Origin: Balanoglossus misakiensis
Lineage: Eukaryota > Hemichordata
NCBI GenBank assembly: GCA_040954595.2
Contig: CM082589.2
Coordinates: forward strand, 7,254,001 to 7,318,000
DNA length: 64,000 bases
Direction: 5' to 3'
Below, in pieces: positions 36,501 through 48,293 of this stretch (the stretch's first letter is position 1; every line of letters starts with the position of its first letter). Made by a program: the position numbers and the translations under genes. The notes under the pieces are model-generated. The model was not told the DNA's origin, searched no databases, and saw only the letters and a list, made by a program, of their open reading frames with translations.

Positions 36501-39500
36501 TCTACATGTGGATATATAGTGAATCAATGTTCGACCACACACAACTTCCATCCCATTTGTACGACATGAGAATAAATGAATAAATGGTAAACACCGATTA
36601 TTCATTTTGGCGAGTTTTTCAATCTCGTGTCTATAAGTTGGATGGATGTTGTGTATGGTTGAACGTTGATTCACTGTATATCCACATCACATGTAGAATA
36701 ATATAAACAGTGTCTTGACATAATTAATGGAAAAAGGGCAGCGAGAGAGAGACTTTGTCCCTTTAATCCTCCTAGCCAGGCCGGCAACCGCTGGCCAGAA
36801 CAGTCCTGGCACTGCGTGGTATATGGAAATGGACGTGAGCTGGGCTTAAAATTCCCCAAACGGATTGATTACCGATTAACGATTTCCATTCATGTCGGAC
36901 AATGGCAGAACCACAAAGACGCGAAAAATGCACCAGCAGTGGCAATGAACGATGTAAACACAGAAGCCATAATCTCAGTTCAAGCATGTTCTGTATCAGT
37001 CAGTTGCACTGATTCTACATTGTAGTGAGATATGCACAAGATTTACATGTCAATACACACAATATTCTACAATGTTTAACTGATTAATACATGGTTGAAT
37101 ACAGTAATTCATAATTCATCAACACGGGAGATTAACAAACACAAAATTAAACACTAAAAGAAGCTAAATATTATCAAAATGATATATGCATTTTTTTTAC
37201 ACAAAAAGATGGTTTTGTTAGTTTCACTGACACACTGTCATATCATGGCTGCCTTTGATAATGTTGCCATGGCAGCGCTTAGCAACACATTATCCCTAGG
37301 CACTGTTGAACAATAACCTTCTGACAACAAACATTTCTTGCAGAGTGGCAATTAGGTAAAATACCATGCTGACCCATTGCTAAGGCTAGCAAATCAGAAA
37401 ATCTTTGATACATACATTGTACTGTAAAACAATTTATTTTCTTGAGTTGAAATTTTCGCGATAGCGAGGGGGCCACTGTTTCACGAGTATTAATTTTCGC
37501 GTTCTCTTATTTCATTCACTGCATCGTTATCCTCAAAAAAACCTTTACGCGACTTTTTATTTTGGCTCTCGCGTATTTCGCGAAAATTTATTGCTCATGA
37601 AAATAAAGTGTTTTGCAGTATTAAACTGTGTGCACACGTCAGGGCTGTACACTGGGCACCGAGACGATCCACGACCGCATTCAAACTTTTGTCACATGCC
37701 ACTTTACACTGAAACAGCACAACGTTTCCCCTCTTTGATTTGCACTGAATAAAGCCCAGCCGAGCGTGAAGAATCGATGGGTGTTTACCTGATTTCAGAG
37801 AACCGACCTATGACCCCCACCATTCATCAAGCTTGGGTGTGGTGCCAGTTCAACCGCGTGAATTATATGGTTTTTATTTATTTTTCCGCCATGATGAAAA
37901 AAAAAAACACTGAATAGGTCCAACAATTTCAAATTTTTTTCTACTCCATGTGGATGGTTTGTTTTTTATATAAAAATTGATAAATCAGACAAGATAGGTA
38001 CATGCTTGAGACACTTGAGAATCTGATGCGCGTTGTTTTTTAACATGTATGTGTCAGAATTAACCTCACTGGTGATGTTTATTTAACCCTGGTACTGTGT
38101 CCAGTTCAGCATTTCCGCCCAACTACGACAACTATTGTGGTTGGCCATAATAGAAGAGGCCCCTGGAAAAATAGAGCGCCTTTCTGAAAACAGCCGAGGT
38201 CTCGTTTTCCGTTGTGATGTCACGCAGCTGCAGACATTTTCCCATTTCTGTGCAAATGACAAACCTACAATGCAATCTACGTAGGAGCTGAATAGGTCTG
38301 CCAGCTCTCTTTGGTATATTGAAAAGACGCAAAATTCACAATAATGATCTTCTTATATTTTTTGCCTCAGAAATTCTGACATGAACCAAACAGGCAAATC
38401 AGTCATTATCAATTCATATACAGCAATTTTTTTCTTGGCAGTTTCTGAATTAATTAAATAATTGAGTCAAGTTATACAGCTGATATTAAATAAAATAAAA
38501 ATCTTTTTCATATTAATAAGTTTCATATCACAGATGACAATATATATATTTAATTTTTTATGCAGTGAATCATCAGGCAGCCCATCACTGCTCAAAAGCA
38601 TAACATTAATCGAGTTACTGTAGATCGGGGTTCTGTAAATTACATAATGGATTTATTTATGTATAGCTTGACAAATTATACATTTCAATTTAGCATTGTG
38701 TAGATATTTTGATGAAGGAAAAAAATATATAAACAAAGTGGTAAGACTTTCCTCTTTTTGGAAAACCCACTTCAAACTGCATCCCGCCATTTTCAAATGA
38801 ATACAAATGTCACGCGTCTCACCTTGGCATGGTCCAGAGTATTTATTAAATCAATATGATCTTCTTGAGAATGGTCAAGCCCTTGGACATTGTTGAGAAT
38901 TCCAATGACCTGGACTCGGAAATCTATAGCTGTGTGTAGGATATCTTTGCCAGATACACTAAATGCATCTGAAATACAAACAAACAAAAAACAACAGATT
39001 ATTTACATGTACATGTATGTATTTATCAATCTTTTCCATATATGAAGCAAAATTATGAGAACGCCAGTAACAAAATATTCTGAGGGGTCAATTTGATTAT
39101 TTTTTTTACAGCAATCCATACATAATGAAGTTTACCAAATACTAATTGTACACTAAGTCTACAAGCCTAAGCAGATAGACAAAATTTTTCAAAACTTCTG
39201 GTTTAAATGCAAAACTCTTTCAGACAATCAGATGACTTCTGAAATACCATTTCCCTCTATAATAGCTTTTTCAAGCAGCAAAGTAGTTATCTTGGGTTAC
39301 AAAACTAACTGTAAGTCACGATCTGAATACATCCGGACAGTAACAATATACCAGGGTTCTATACTTGGCATTTTGCCAACACGGAGCAAACATGACTGTA
39401 TATAATGAGTATTATATCCTGTACTGCTACTACGTATCCTGTACCAATACCAGAAAAAAGACCACACTGAAACTGGTCTTACACAGGAAGACACTGACAC

Positions 39501-41555
39501 AAAACCAGATTTAAAGCCAAAAATATTATTCTGATCATTTGATCATTCCAGGAAGTTTTACATACTAAAATACATGTATTACACATCACATAAGTCATGA
39601 TGCAATCAACGATGCAATAATTTGATTATTGATTGGGAAAGTTGGAAATAAGCATTGTTCTCATCAGACAATTTACGTTTGCCCTAACCAAGTGTGTTAT
39701 AGTTTATTATAGTTTTACTTTGGATAAAAATAACCGAAATGGACATGATAATGTGATGGCGAACCAGAGCTGGACATGTGCATGTAAGTGTGAACACAAG
39801 ACTTCAGCAAACCCTAGAAATGATTTTTCAGCTATGGCCAGACCCCGAATGGACGTGTGTCAGAGCGAACATTCCTGACACATTTCTGGTACCAGGCCAA
39901 TAAAGATAGACCTCAGGACCACTTGGGGAAATCATGGCTATTTTAACATCATAAACACAGACACACTCCACTTGTTTTAAGTAAACATCATTTCACTCTC
40001 TGCTGCCCCTGGGAAGGTCTAAGTAAACATTTTCAGTTCAAATTGATTTCCCCATCCAAACTATTTATAAGTATTTAATATTATACCCCAATGTCTACTT
40101 AATTCTCTTGGTAATGATGCAGCTAATACATGTACCAACTCTAATTTAGATATTTTTTTCTGTTTTTTTTTTTTTTATAAACTTCATAATTATCTATTTT
40201 TTCATTCATTAATTGACAAATGCCAACAGAAAACAAAGGATTGCAACATGAAAATACCCAGTCTTTACAACATAGTCAGGCGAATCTGGGCTGGGCACTT
40301 CAAGTTCAACTTCAAGGTAAAGACTGATATCTTACCCTTTTCGTCAACTGATGTACTACAGTCAGGTGAGGGCTGATGAATTTCCTCCGCAATGCACTGT
40401 TCTATGACCACTTCTGTTCTTGCAATTTTATTTTGACGATTCTGGTGATCCCCACCTAGTTCGGAACACTGCAAAAAAATGTCATGTTAGCAAACCATGA
40501 CTTATCATGTGTGGTTGGTGTATTTTTTGGCATTTTTTCATTCACTGGTGCGTTATTCTTTTGTTTATTGTTCAGACTTGTTAGACTCCGCAACATGATT
40601 TGGAAAATACATGGGTATGCAGAATGGAGTTTTCGCTATGATTTGAACGTTGTTACGTTAATTAAAATAGCAGTGACTGAGTGAGAAAACTCTGGTGGTT
40701 ATACTTAATTAATTTTTTTTTCAGCAGGAAATGAGGAATTACAAATCTCCTATATATTATAATCTCTTATTTTGAAAATCTTTTAAATAAGTGTTTATAA
40801 CATGTGTTTACAAATTCTCAGCCAGACTCTCAAAACTATAATTAAATGTTTTCAACAGAAAGGCAAAATTGAATGGGGCGTATTTTGGCTTTGTGACAAC
40901 CAGAAAAAGCTTTAGAATTCCACGGTTTAATACCATTCTCCTGGACTATAATTCCCCGGGATTTGAAAGGATTAGGGAATCTAATCACGGGTAGCATCGA
41001 CACCGCCCTGGCTAATGCTGGCTGCTTCTTTTTATGTGCAATGAACTAACTTCTCGAAATTCTGGCACTGTTATCTTACAAACTTGGTGTTTTTTTTCTG
41101 GCATGACTGTAGGTCACCGCACGATATGGGTATAAAGTACAATGTGTGACTATGACTAGCAGTAAAGTGTAAACGCCCAATACATGATCACAGTGTTATC
41201 ACTGGAATGAACTGGATGGCTGCAAACAATCCGCAGCATGGACAGTGCGTAAGCCGTAAGTGCTGGGTGTGGTCGCTGTGTTTTGATAAACGTAGACGTC
41301 ACTGGATGGAAAAAATACTGCCTATGTGCAGTCATGCACCCGATATGTGCATTAAAATAATAAAAATCCCTGGTGCGCTTGTACTAGCGGATATTATAGC
41401 GAGTTCCTATGTGCCGGGCGACCGTCGCCAATATACAAATGGCGCGCGCTGCTACTGTGTACACTTACGTGAGAGCTCCGAAAACTGCCCCCTTCCACGA
41501 TCGCGTCAGTACTGCCATTGTGATCTCTCTTCTTGGTCTTATTGCCTTTGAACAT
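33531..41555 (-). CDS. ITGB1BP1: ITGB1BP1 / ICAP-1: PTB-domain integrin- and KRIT1-binding protein
   Basis: ICAP-1 binds the NPxY of integrin beta-1 tails and of KRIT1 and restrains integrin activation. Exons (- order): 41555-41469, 40468-40336, 38968-38823, 35870-35766, 33955-33812, 33635-33531; 239 residues (human 200). The start MFKGNKTKKRDHNGS, basic then Ser-rich, resembles human MFRKGKKR. The PTB domain covers about residues 75-235: AIDFRVQVIGILNN aligns with AEFRIKYVGAIEK; EDHIDLINTLDHAK; FVILTLSKHGVKLTE; NRYPLSDIIRVVNFED; DCLVFQCHNQDQAETICGKM; MFDAIC. The linker exon 40468-40336 (acidic, Ser/Cys) is longer than in human. The model closes in frame at TGA. The first-exon call is the least certain part. 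Head-to-head with TFIIS, tail-to-tail with CCM2. Introns carry MITE-A, -B and -C copies. Confidence 0.91.
34089..34300. repeat. MITE-A copy 4 (ICAP-1 intron)
   Basis: TACTGTAAAACACTTTATTT to AATAAAGTGTTTTACAGTA; intact ends. Confidence 0.97.
35210..35626 (+). repeat. MITE-B copy 2 (ICAP-1 intron)
   Basis: TTAAGGATGTACGTTCAGTA to CGCGCGTACATCCTTAA; intact 13-bp inverted ends TTAAGGATGTACG. Lies 139 bp from exon 35870-35766. Confidence 0.97.
36426..36766. repeat. MITE-C full foldback copy (ICAP-1 intron)
   Basis: 341 bp. Arms of over 100 bp pair with each other, from TTAAAGGGACAAAGTCTCTC to GAGAGACTTTGTCCCTTTAA. Centre holds TTCATTTTGGCGAGTTTTTC. Confidence 0.96.
37420..37620. repeat. MITE-A copy 5 (ICAP-1 intron)
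   Basis: TACTGTAAAACAATTTATTT to AATAAAGTGTTTTGCAGTA; a few changes in both ends and a small internal deletion. Confidence 0.95.
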
Positions 41556-42096
41556 CAGGGCACAGCAGCAAGTGCTCATGAATTCATCCGTTCGTGGGCA
41601 CCCCTCACCAGTCACAACATAACAGCACGCTAGATATTGTTTTGACAGACGAGCTAATGAACCTTCGGGTCGGCCATCTTGGGAAAATACCTCTGCGCAA
41701 AGGCTCATGGGTACTTCGGTACCCATGATTCATTTTCCTGGGCCACAACTATTCGTGTTGATGGGACCTCCCCAAACGTTTTGATAAAATGCCAGAATGT
41801 CTTGTATTTCTCAAAAGTTAAACTCTTCAGAAGCATTAAATCAGTATCATTAACAAACGTTTTGTGATATTTATCCGTAGATCAATGTAAATGTCTGGAA
41901 CAACCCTCTAAATATTTCCCGCCAGTACCCACGACCGAATGGTTTGGCCCGCCGCCATATTCACAATATTCGTTTTCCCTGAGTGTGTGGCTGGTGGCAG
42001 TGTTGCAAATTTCAGTCGGTATATTTGGTGAAACTTCGCCAAAAACAATATACTTTGTCTGCATTTGCACCCTGAGCTATCCATAAGCACATCAAT
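41556..42096. promoter_or_regulatory. Shared promoter region of ICAP-1 (-) and TFIIS (+)
   Basis: Only 541 bp separate the two start codons. A YY1-type word GCCGCCATATT is at 41951-41961, and CGGCCATCTTGG at 41671-41682. No TATA box. Head-to-head arrangement at this distance suggests a bidirectional promoter (inference). Confidence 0.55.
41705..41728. repeat. 10-bp perfect stem with TTCG loop
   Basis: TCATGGGTAC, TTCG, GTACCCATGA. Read on +, RNA from this segment would be closed by a C(UUCG)G tetraloop, an unusually stable hairpin. Whether it is transcribed (for example in a TFIIS 5' UTR) is unknown. Confidence 0.85.
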
Positions 42097-45000
42097 ATGC
42101 CGGGCACAGAAGAAGAAGTTGTTCGAATCGGCAAACAACTGGAAAAAATGGCATCGAGTAGCGTGAGTGTACATGCATCATTCGCAACTGTAGTCTGTAT
42201 ACTAAATTCGTCTAAACGAACACATGTCAACTCATTTTACTCATAACGACTATTTTTTACCATTTGCAGGACCATGGAAATGCCCTAGATTTGTTGAAAG
42301 CGCTGAAGGATTTGCCGATTTCTTTAGAGGTCTTGCAGGTAAACATCACATTTTCTTGCGCCTTAGCTTCCGTATCAATCATCATCATCAACACAGATGG
42401 GTCGTTTGATTTGTTTGTTGTCGTTTTCCACCAGGTCATTCAGAGGTCACGCACAATGATGACGCGTGAGAAAGTTACATTTGTTAGTTAATAATTCACG
42501 ATATTCCCTGTGTTATAGGCTTTCGTGATATTGTTGAGGCCACATTTTTATCTAGACTAAAACAATTTATATTTTTTTTCTGTCCTGCAGAAAACAAGAA
42601 TTGGGATGTCTGTGAATTCATTACGTAAGCAAAGCAGCAATGATGACGTCATTTCACTCTCCAAAAATTTAATAAAAAGCTGGAAGAAGCTTTTGCCAGG
42701 TTAGTACTTTTTTTTCATATAAAGCACAAAACCTGGATATAAAAACATATTATAAACACATAGAATTACCCTAACGCTGCCAAGTCAGTTGAAACTGGTT
42801 TGATTTCCAGGGTGCCTAGAATCCTGGCTCCCATGATACCTGTTAGACTGCCAAGTGCGTGTTATATCAGTAGGGCCTATACAAGACCCTCAAACCAAAC
42901 CAGTGCAAACCAGTGTGATTTGGTACATTTTACAGGGGGCTCAGACTGCCAAGTGTGTCTAAGTGCATATGAGAGTCATGCCAAGACAGTCAAAATATGT
43001 TTTAGAAGAAAAAGTAGCAAATATGTATTTTTAAAGGGACTTGACACTCTAGCAGGTATGACACCCAGTAGCATAAGGGTTAATGGTATTTTGATTGATG
43101 TAAGAGGGTGTTGTACCTTACATGTACAGATCACACACATATCTCTCATATCATGTTTGAGACGACCCTGATCAAACTTCTTTTATCATTATACATTTAC
43201 CATACCCGCATCCTCCTCTAAATTTCACCAGGGCCTCGACCATCCCGAGACAGTCAAGACTCCTCCTCCAGGGATTCATTCACAGACGCCAGCAACGACG
43301 GCTCCTCGCGAGATTCCGGCAACGGCAACAGTTCACAATCCAAGCTGACGGCTAATGCTAATCCACTCCCAAAGACAAACGACTCCGTCAGGGAAAAGTG
43401 TCGAGACATGCTGGCAAATGCTCTCAAAACTCCATGTAAGTTGTGCATTGTCTCCTTCCATTTTAGTAACAAAAAACCCCACACCTGTAATGGATAAAAG
43501 CATTTCATGATTGTGGAACACAGCTACAGTCAAACCTGCCTATAGTGGCCAGTCAAGGGACTTTCCTAAACTGGCCTTTATAGACAGGTGACCTTTATAC
43601 AGAGGTTATTTAATGCACATGTGAATTGCACTGGGACTGTAACAAAGTGGCCACTATATACATAATATAGGGGTGGCCACTAACAGAGGTATGACTGTTT
43701 TTGTTGCAACTCCACCATGCTGTAAATCTGAAAATTTGACTTTTGTTCTGTTTTCAGTGGAGGAGGTCGACACATCAGAATTTGCTGACCCTGAAGAACT
43801 TGCAGCGGCCATTGAAGATTATATCCTTTTAATCAAAAAGATACTGTAAAACACTTTATCTTTGCGATCAATTAATATTCGCGAAATACGTGAGAGCCAA
43901 AAAAGCATGAAAATAAAAAGTCGCGTAAATTGTTTTTGAAGATAACGATGCAGTGAATGAAATAAGAGAATACTCGCGAAACAGTGGCCTCTCTCGATAC
44001 TGCGAAAAATTTCAACTCGCGGAAAATAAAGTGTTTTACAGTAAATTGCAAAGCAATTAGCGTGAGCAAAGTCAAGAAAAATGTGAACATGCACTGCATC
44101 ATGGCCATAACCTATGGGCTCTTCAGCACCTCAGTCCTGAAACAGGGACTGTGAGTTAACCAGGCCAGCGTTCTGTTTCCCCGAGGCCACATCAAAGGCA
44201 AATTCTTCACAGTGATGTAGACATGGACCCTCAATGTGACTGACGTGCGCTTGACTCCTTAACTCTGCGCACGTATATTTACCGAATTCACCAACACAGA
44301 CACAAAGTACAAGAACCGAGTGCGAAGTCGTGTGGCAAATCTCAAAGATAGCAGAAATCCAGGCTTGAGGCAAAAGGTGCTTGCAGGGGATATCTCGCCC
44401 GAGAGAATGGCTGTTATGACTGCTGATGTAAGTAAAACCATTAGTTTTTTTTTTTTTACAGAAATTGTTTGTTATGAACTTAATTTATTCACTAGAATTT
44501 TTTTAAAATATAATATGAGATTGTTGAATTGAATTGTCACTGCGGGTGATGATAGAATTGCTTTATTTCGCCACTGGTGGCAGTATTCACGTCAGCTGTG
44601 TTATTTATAGCAGTGTTTTGCAAAGGTTGGGGAACATTGGTAATGGATTTGGGAACCTCTGAACATTTCTACAACCCCCTAATATAACTACATTGATACA
44701 CCCAGGGGAACCCCAGTTAAATGACTGGGGAACTCCAGTAGATATTACCTAGGTACCACCCTTAACAAAACCACTGTATAGGCAGTTGAACATTATCAGC
44801 CAAAATTCATTCAAAGAAAATCTATTTTTTGTTCGTGTTTTGTGAAAAAAAAATACACATCCACAGGAGATGGCGAGCGACCAAATGAAAGAATTGAGAA
44901 AAAACTACACAAAAGAAGCTATCAGGGACCATCAAATGGCGACGACGGGCGGCACGAAGACAACCCTTCTCAAGTGTGGGAAATGTGGCAAGAGAAACTG

Positions 45001-46186
45001 TACATATAACCAGGTAATTGGAGGTTTTACTAGTGGTGGATGGAAATACTGTAAAACACTTTATTTTCGCGAGTTGAAATTTTCGCAATATCGAGAGAGG
45101 CCACTGTTTTGCGAGTATTAATTTTCGCGTTCTCTTATTTCATTCACTGCATCGTTATGTGCAAAAAAAATTTACACTCCTTTTTATTTTCATGCTATGT
45201 TGGCTCTCGTGTATTTCGCGAAAATTTATTGCTAGCGAAAATAAAGTGTTTTACAGTATCTCTGACTGGCATTTTTTTTCTGGTGGTCAGGTGGTCATTC
45301 AATGCCCAGTGCATCTGCTAATAGTGTATAGCGAATATTCTTTGCGTCTTCACTTCAGTGCTAAACTGTGAGGAATCTCTCTGGTCTGCATTTCAGGTTC
45401 AAACTCGTAGCGCTGATGAACCCATGACGACGTTTGCATATTGTAACGAGTGCGGCAATAGATGGAAGGTAAGGTCGTTGACCTCTCACGTGGGGAATTT
45501 AGCAATTTTGAACTTGTTCAATATAGAATGATCAATCGGACAACAGATATTAATTAGTAGATTGATTGTTAAATACCTTTATCCTGAAAAGCTAACAGCC
45601 AGCAATGGTTATGTTGTGTGTGTACTGATAAGTCGCAAGATTGGCCCTAATGTCAGCCGAGAACTGACTTAGCAGCAACCTATTTGCTGTTCAAAGTCTT
45701 GTTTCCTGTCAGTGTCATGCATTAAAGGGACAAAGTCTCTCTCTCGCTGCCCTTTTTTCCATTAATTATATTTGATACAAGACACTGTTTGTTATTCTAC
45801 ATGTGGATATATAGTGAATGAACGTTCAACCACACACAACTTCCATCCCTCTTATAGACAGGAGAGTGAAAAAAATCGCCAAAATGAATAATCGTTCTTT
45901 ACCATTTATTCATTTTGGGCGAGTTTTTACTCTCATATCATACAAGTGGGATGGAAGTTTTGTGAGGTTGATTATTGATTCACTATATATCCACATGTAC
46001 ATTAACATAAACAGTGTCTTGTATCAAACATAATTAATGGTAAAAAGGGCAGCGAGAGAGAGACTTTGTCCCTTTAATGTATTTTGGACTAATCGCGCTT
46101 TCATATACATGTACCTATATGGTAAACCAAAGAGGCGCTTTCTAATCAATGCCCTTTTCTCTCTCTCTCTTTTTCAGTTCTGCTAA
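42097..46186 (+). CDS. TCEA1: Transcription elongation factor TFIIS (TCEA)
   Basis: TFIIS stimulates RNA cleavage by backtracked RNA polymerase II in the nucleus. Exons: 42097-42162, 42270-42338, 42591-42699, 43232-43435, 43758-43820, 44273-44427, 44867-45013, 45397-45468, 46178-46186; 297 residues (human TCEA1 301). Domain I (LW/TFIIS N-terminal) about 1-80: [49 protein letters not shown]. Ser-rich linker 82-130. Domain [22 protein letters not shown] and [20 protein letters not shown]. Domain III zinc ribbon CGKCGKRNC with catalytic-hairpin residues [10 protein letters not shown], then [12 protein letters not shown]. The last coding exon carries only Phe-Cys-stop. One intron is of the U12 AT-AC class. 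The three vertebrate paralogues TCEA1-3 cannot be distinguished here. Confidence 0.98.
42766..43083. repeat. MITE-E copy 2 (TFIIS intron 3)
   Basis: Starts TTACCCTAACGCTGCCAAGT and ends CAGTAGCATAAGGGTTAA: inverted ends of about 14 bp with terminal TTAA. Shares its interior with 15915-16214. Confidence 0.88.
43821..44272 (+). other. U12-type AT-AC intron in TFIIS
   Basis: The donor is ATATCCTTTT, the U12 consensus. The branch site TCCTTAAC at 44256-44263 matches the U12 branch consensus, and the intron ends AC ten bases after the branch A. No GT-AG pair restores the frame here; the AT-AC junction gives [13 protein letters not shown], matching human IEEAIYQEIRNTD residue for residue in length. 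MITE-A copy 6 sits inside, 21 bp after the donor. Confidence 0.92.
43842..44043. repeat. MITE-A copy 6 (inside the U12 intron)
   Basis: TACTGTAAAACACTTTATCT to AATAAAGTGTTTTACAGTA. Occupies 202 of the 452 intron bases. Confidence 0.96.
45047..45258. repeat. MITE-A copy 7 (TFIIS intron 7)
   Basis: TACTGTAAAACACTTTATTT to AATAAAGTGTTTTACAGTA; starts 33 bp after the donor of exon 44867-45013. Confidence 0.97.
45723..46077. repeat. MITE-C full foldback copy (TFIIS intron 8)
   Basis: 355 bp, TTAAAGGGACAAAGTCTCTC to GAGAGACTTTGTCCCTTTAA, long self-pairing arms. Ends 100 bp before the tiny last exon. Confidence 0.96.
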
Positions 46187-48293
46187 CACTGGTGGTTGTT
46201 TATTGGAGTTCCTTTCGAAGTATCCTGTTTTGTTGAAGTTATCTATCTTTCAAAACCGAGACGCACATACAGACAGACACACTCACACACAGACAGACAC
46301 ACTCATATACAAACAGTGAGACAGACAATGCCATACGGAGTGTAGCCAGATTTGTACTTTTCATGAATGCTGATGTTAGGTCAAAAAAAGCATTTAATAG
46401 TTCTTTGTCTGCCTTTATACCGTTGCTGTGATCATAATGCATACTGTAATGTTACATGTTCTATATGTGCTTCATGATGATCCTGTGGTTCTGTGCGGTG
46501 CAACACGGATACAAAATTATCTACTGGTGTTCATTTTAAAAAAGGGTTTGCTGTTTGTTCACAGCTGTAGTCATTTTGCAGTAAACGCTGACCTATTTCC
46601 CAATATGTAAGACTACAACTGTATTAAAAAAACAAGTCTATTTAAGGATGTACGTTCAGTAAAATTGAAAGTATTGTCATTTTTTTTAATTGTGGATTTT
46701 GGATCCTCTTTTTTATGTATACTGAAATTTCGTAATAAAATATAGGGGTCTTGTTTTTGAAATACAGAGCCATGAATTTAGTCGATAATAGAAAAAAACT
46801 GCTGACTCAGCATTTTTCACCAATGGTTTGTCTATGGGCAAAATTTTTAACGCAATTTATCTCAAAATAGAGCACGGTGACCCCTATATTTTATTTGACC
46901 AATGAATTTAAATTTACTGAACTGAGCTTTGTGTGAAATTATGTGAAAATGACAATAGTAGAAGTTTGTTTTCTAGCAATTATCAATGTAATCCTATGGG
47001 AAAAAGACCGGGCGCGCAGTGTTTCCGGTTTATGTTCTGCGCGTACATCCTTAAGTTGAGGTTCCCTGCATAGATTTGACCTCTCTGGCATAAACGCCCA
47101 CCTGTTGAAGAAAGCTACACTTGCGGGCAATGAACACCAAGCTGCTCTGTGATGTACTTCACCTTGACTGTCACTGTGTTAAAATTTTCTTGTATACTGC
47201 CCTCACTCGGTGTTGTCCGGTCATTAATACTTGTAAGAATTAATTAATTCGCCAGAAGGTTATTTTGCAAAGATGTTCATACTAGTAGAAAAATAATTGG
47301 CAAAGACAATATTTCATCCACATGGACAAGTGTGCTGTATTTTAATCATGTTGGATTTTCTCACAAAATGTATACCGTTTGCAAGTACGGTACTGCCCCA
47401 TTTTTTGCAGTGCTCATTTGGAGCTGTTATGGTTGGCATTAAACAAATAAAACTTATCTACAACAAAACAAGTGGTTTGCAGTGTTTTTCTGTACGCTTC
47501 CATTTGTAAAGTTGTTTTTGCAGTTAACAGGTTTGATGGGTTGCCTAAAGAATGCTGCAAACACCCTGCCTACAAAGGCATGGCTTTCAGATTCAGTTGG
47601 CCCTTACTGTATTATAGATGTTGAGGGAATTACAATAGTAAGCAGTGCTTCAACCAGGTTGCCACAGTATTAGGGGAATTATGTCCCAAGGGAAATTTAA
47701 CATAACTTTCTACGTGGAAGGCTGACATATACCCGGCATGCATGTGAGAGACCTGGTACGATACGTGAATTTCGAAAATAAGTTTTGCTAAAAATGCAGA
47801 TTGAGTTTCCGTTGCTGTAAGCTGCGATAGTCTGGTTCCCTGCCCCATTCCCACCGCTGGCTGCGCTACGCTAAACGAACCAGACACCGGCCCCAGCCAT
47901 CGAGACCCAGCCATCACCTCATATTAATACCGCTGGTGGCGCAGTTGTGTGAAATCGGGGTCAGTGAAGTTTAAAGTAAAGTAAAGCAAACATGCATGAC
48001 CTAATGCTGTAAACACGGTCAGCTGAAATCTTATCCAGAACATATATAGAATAATATGCTGCAGTGTAAAAGTATGTGCGGCAAACTTCTGACCGTTTGA
48101 TCATGTGATCTAATATAAGGGTCTACGCGGTTTTGATCACAGGGCTACTCCGTGGAGCTGAGCATACGTGCCCTGTGTCGACACGCCCTGGCCTGGCCTT
48201 GGTCGTACTTTGTGTTTGTTTGGTGTTGTGAAGCTGTCCAGCTAGGGATAAAGAAATTCGACCCGGAAGAGTTTTGTCTGTAGGACTTGAATC
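46187..48293. other. Spacer between TFIIS and ankyrin gene A
   Basis: TFIIS 3' UTR first, with a CA/GACA-rich stretch at 46260-46325, then MITE-B copy 3 (46642-47054), whose interior supplies an AATAAA at 46733. No exon is recognised from 47055 to 48293. The 5' UTR of gene A lies in its last part. Confidence 0.5.
46642..47054 (+). repeat. MITE-B copy 3
   Basis: TTAAGGATGTACGTTCAGTA to CTGCGCGTACATCCTTAA; intact ends. The only MITE-B copy here that is outside a gene body. Confidence 0.97.

Noticed and set aside
44216-44272. A normal GT-AG acceptor for TFIIS exon 6 (for example the AG near 44219)
   Set aside because: An in-frame TAA at 44260-44262 would be included; the U12 signals give a perfect junction instead.
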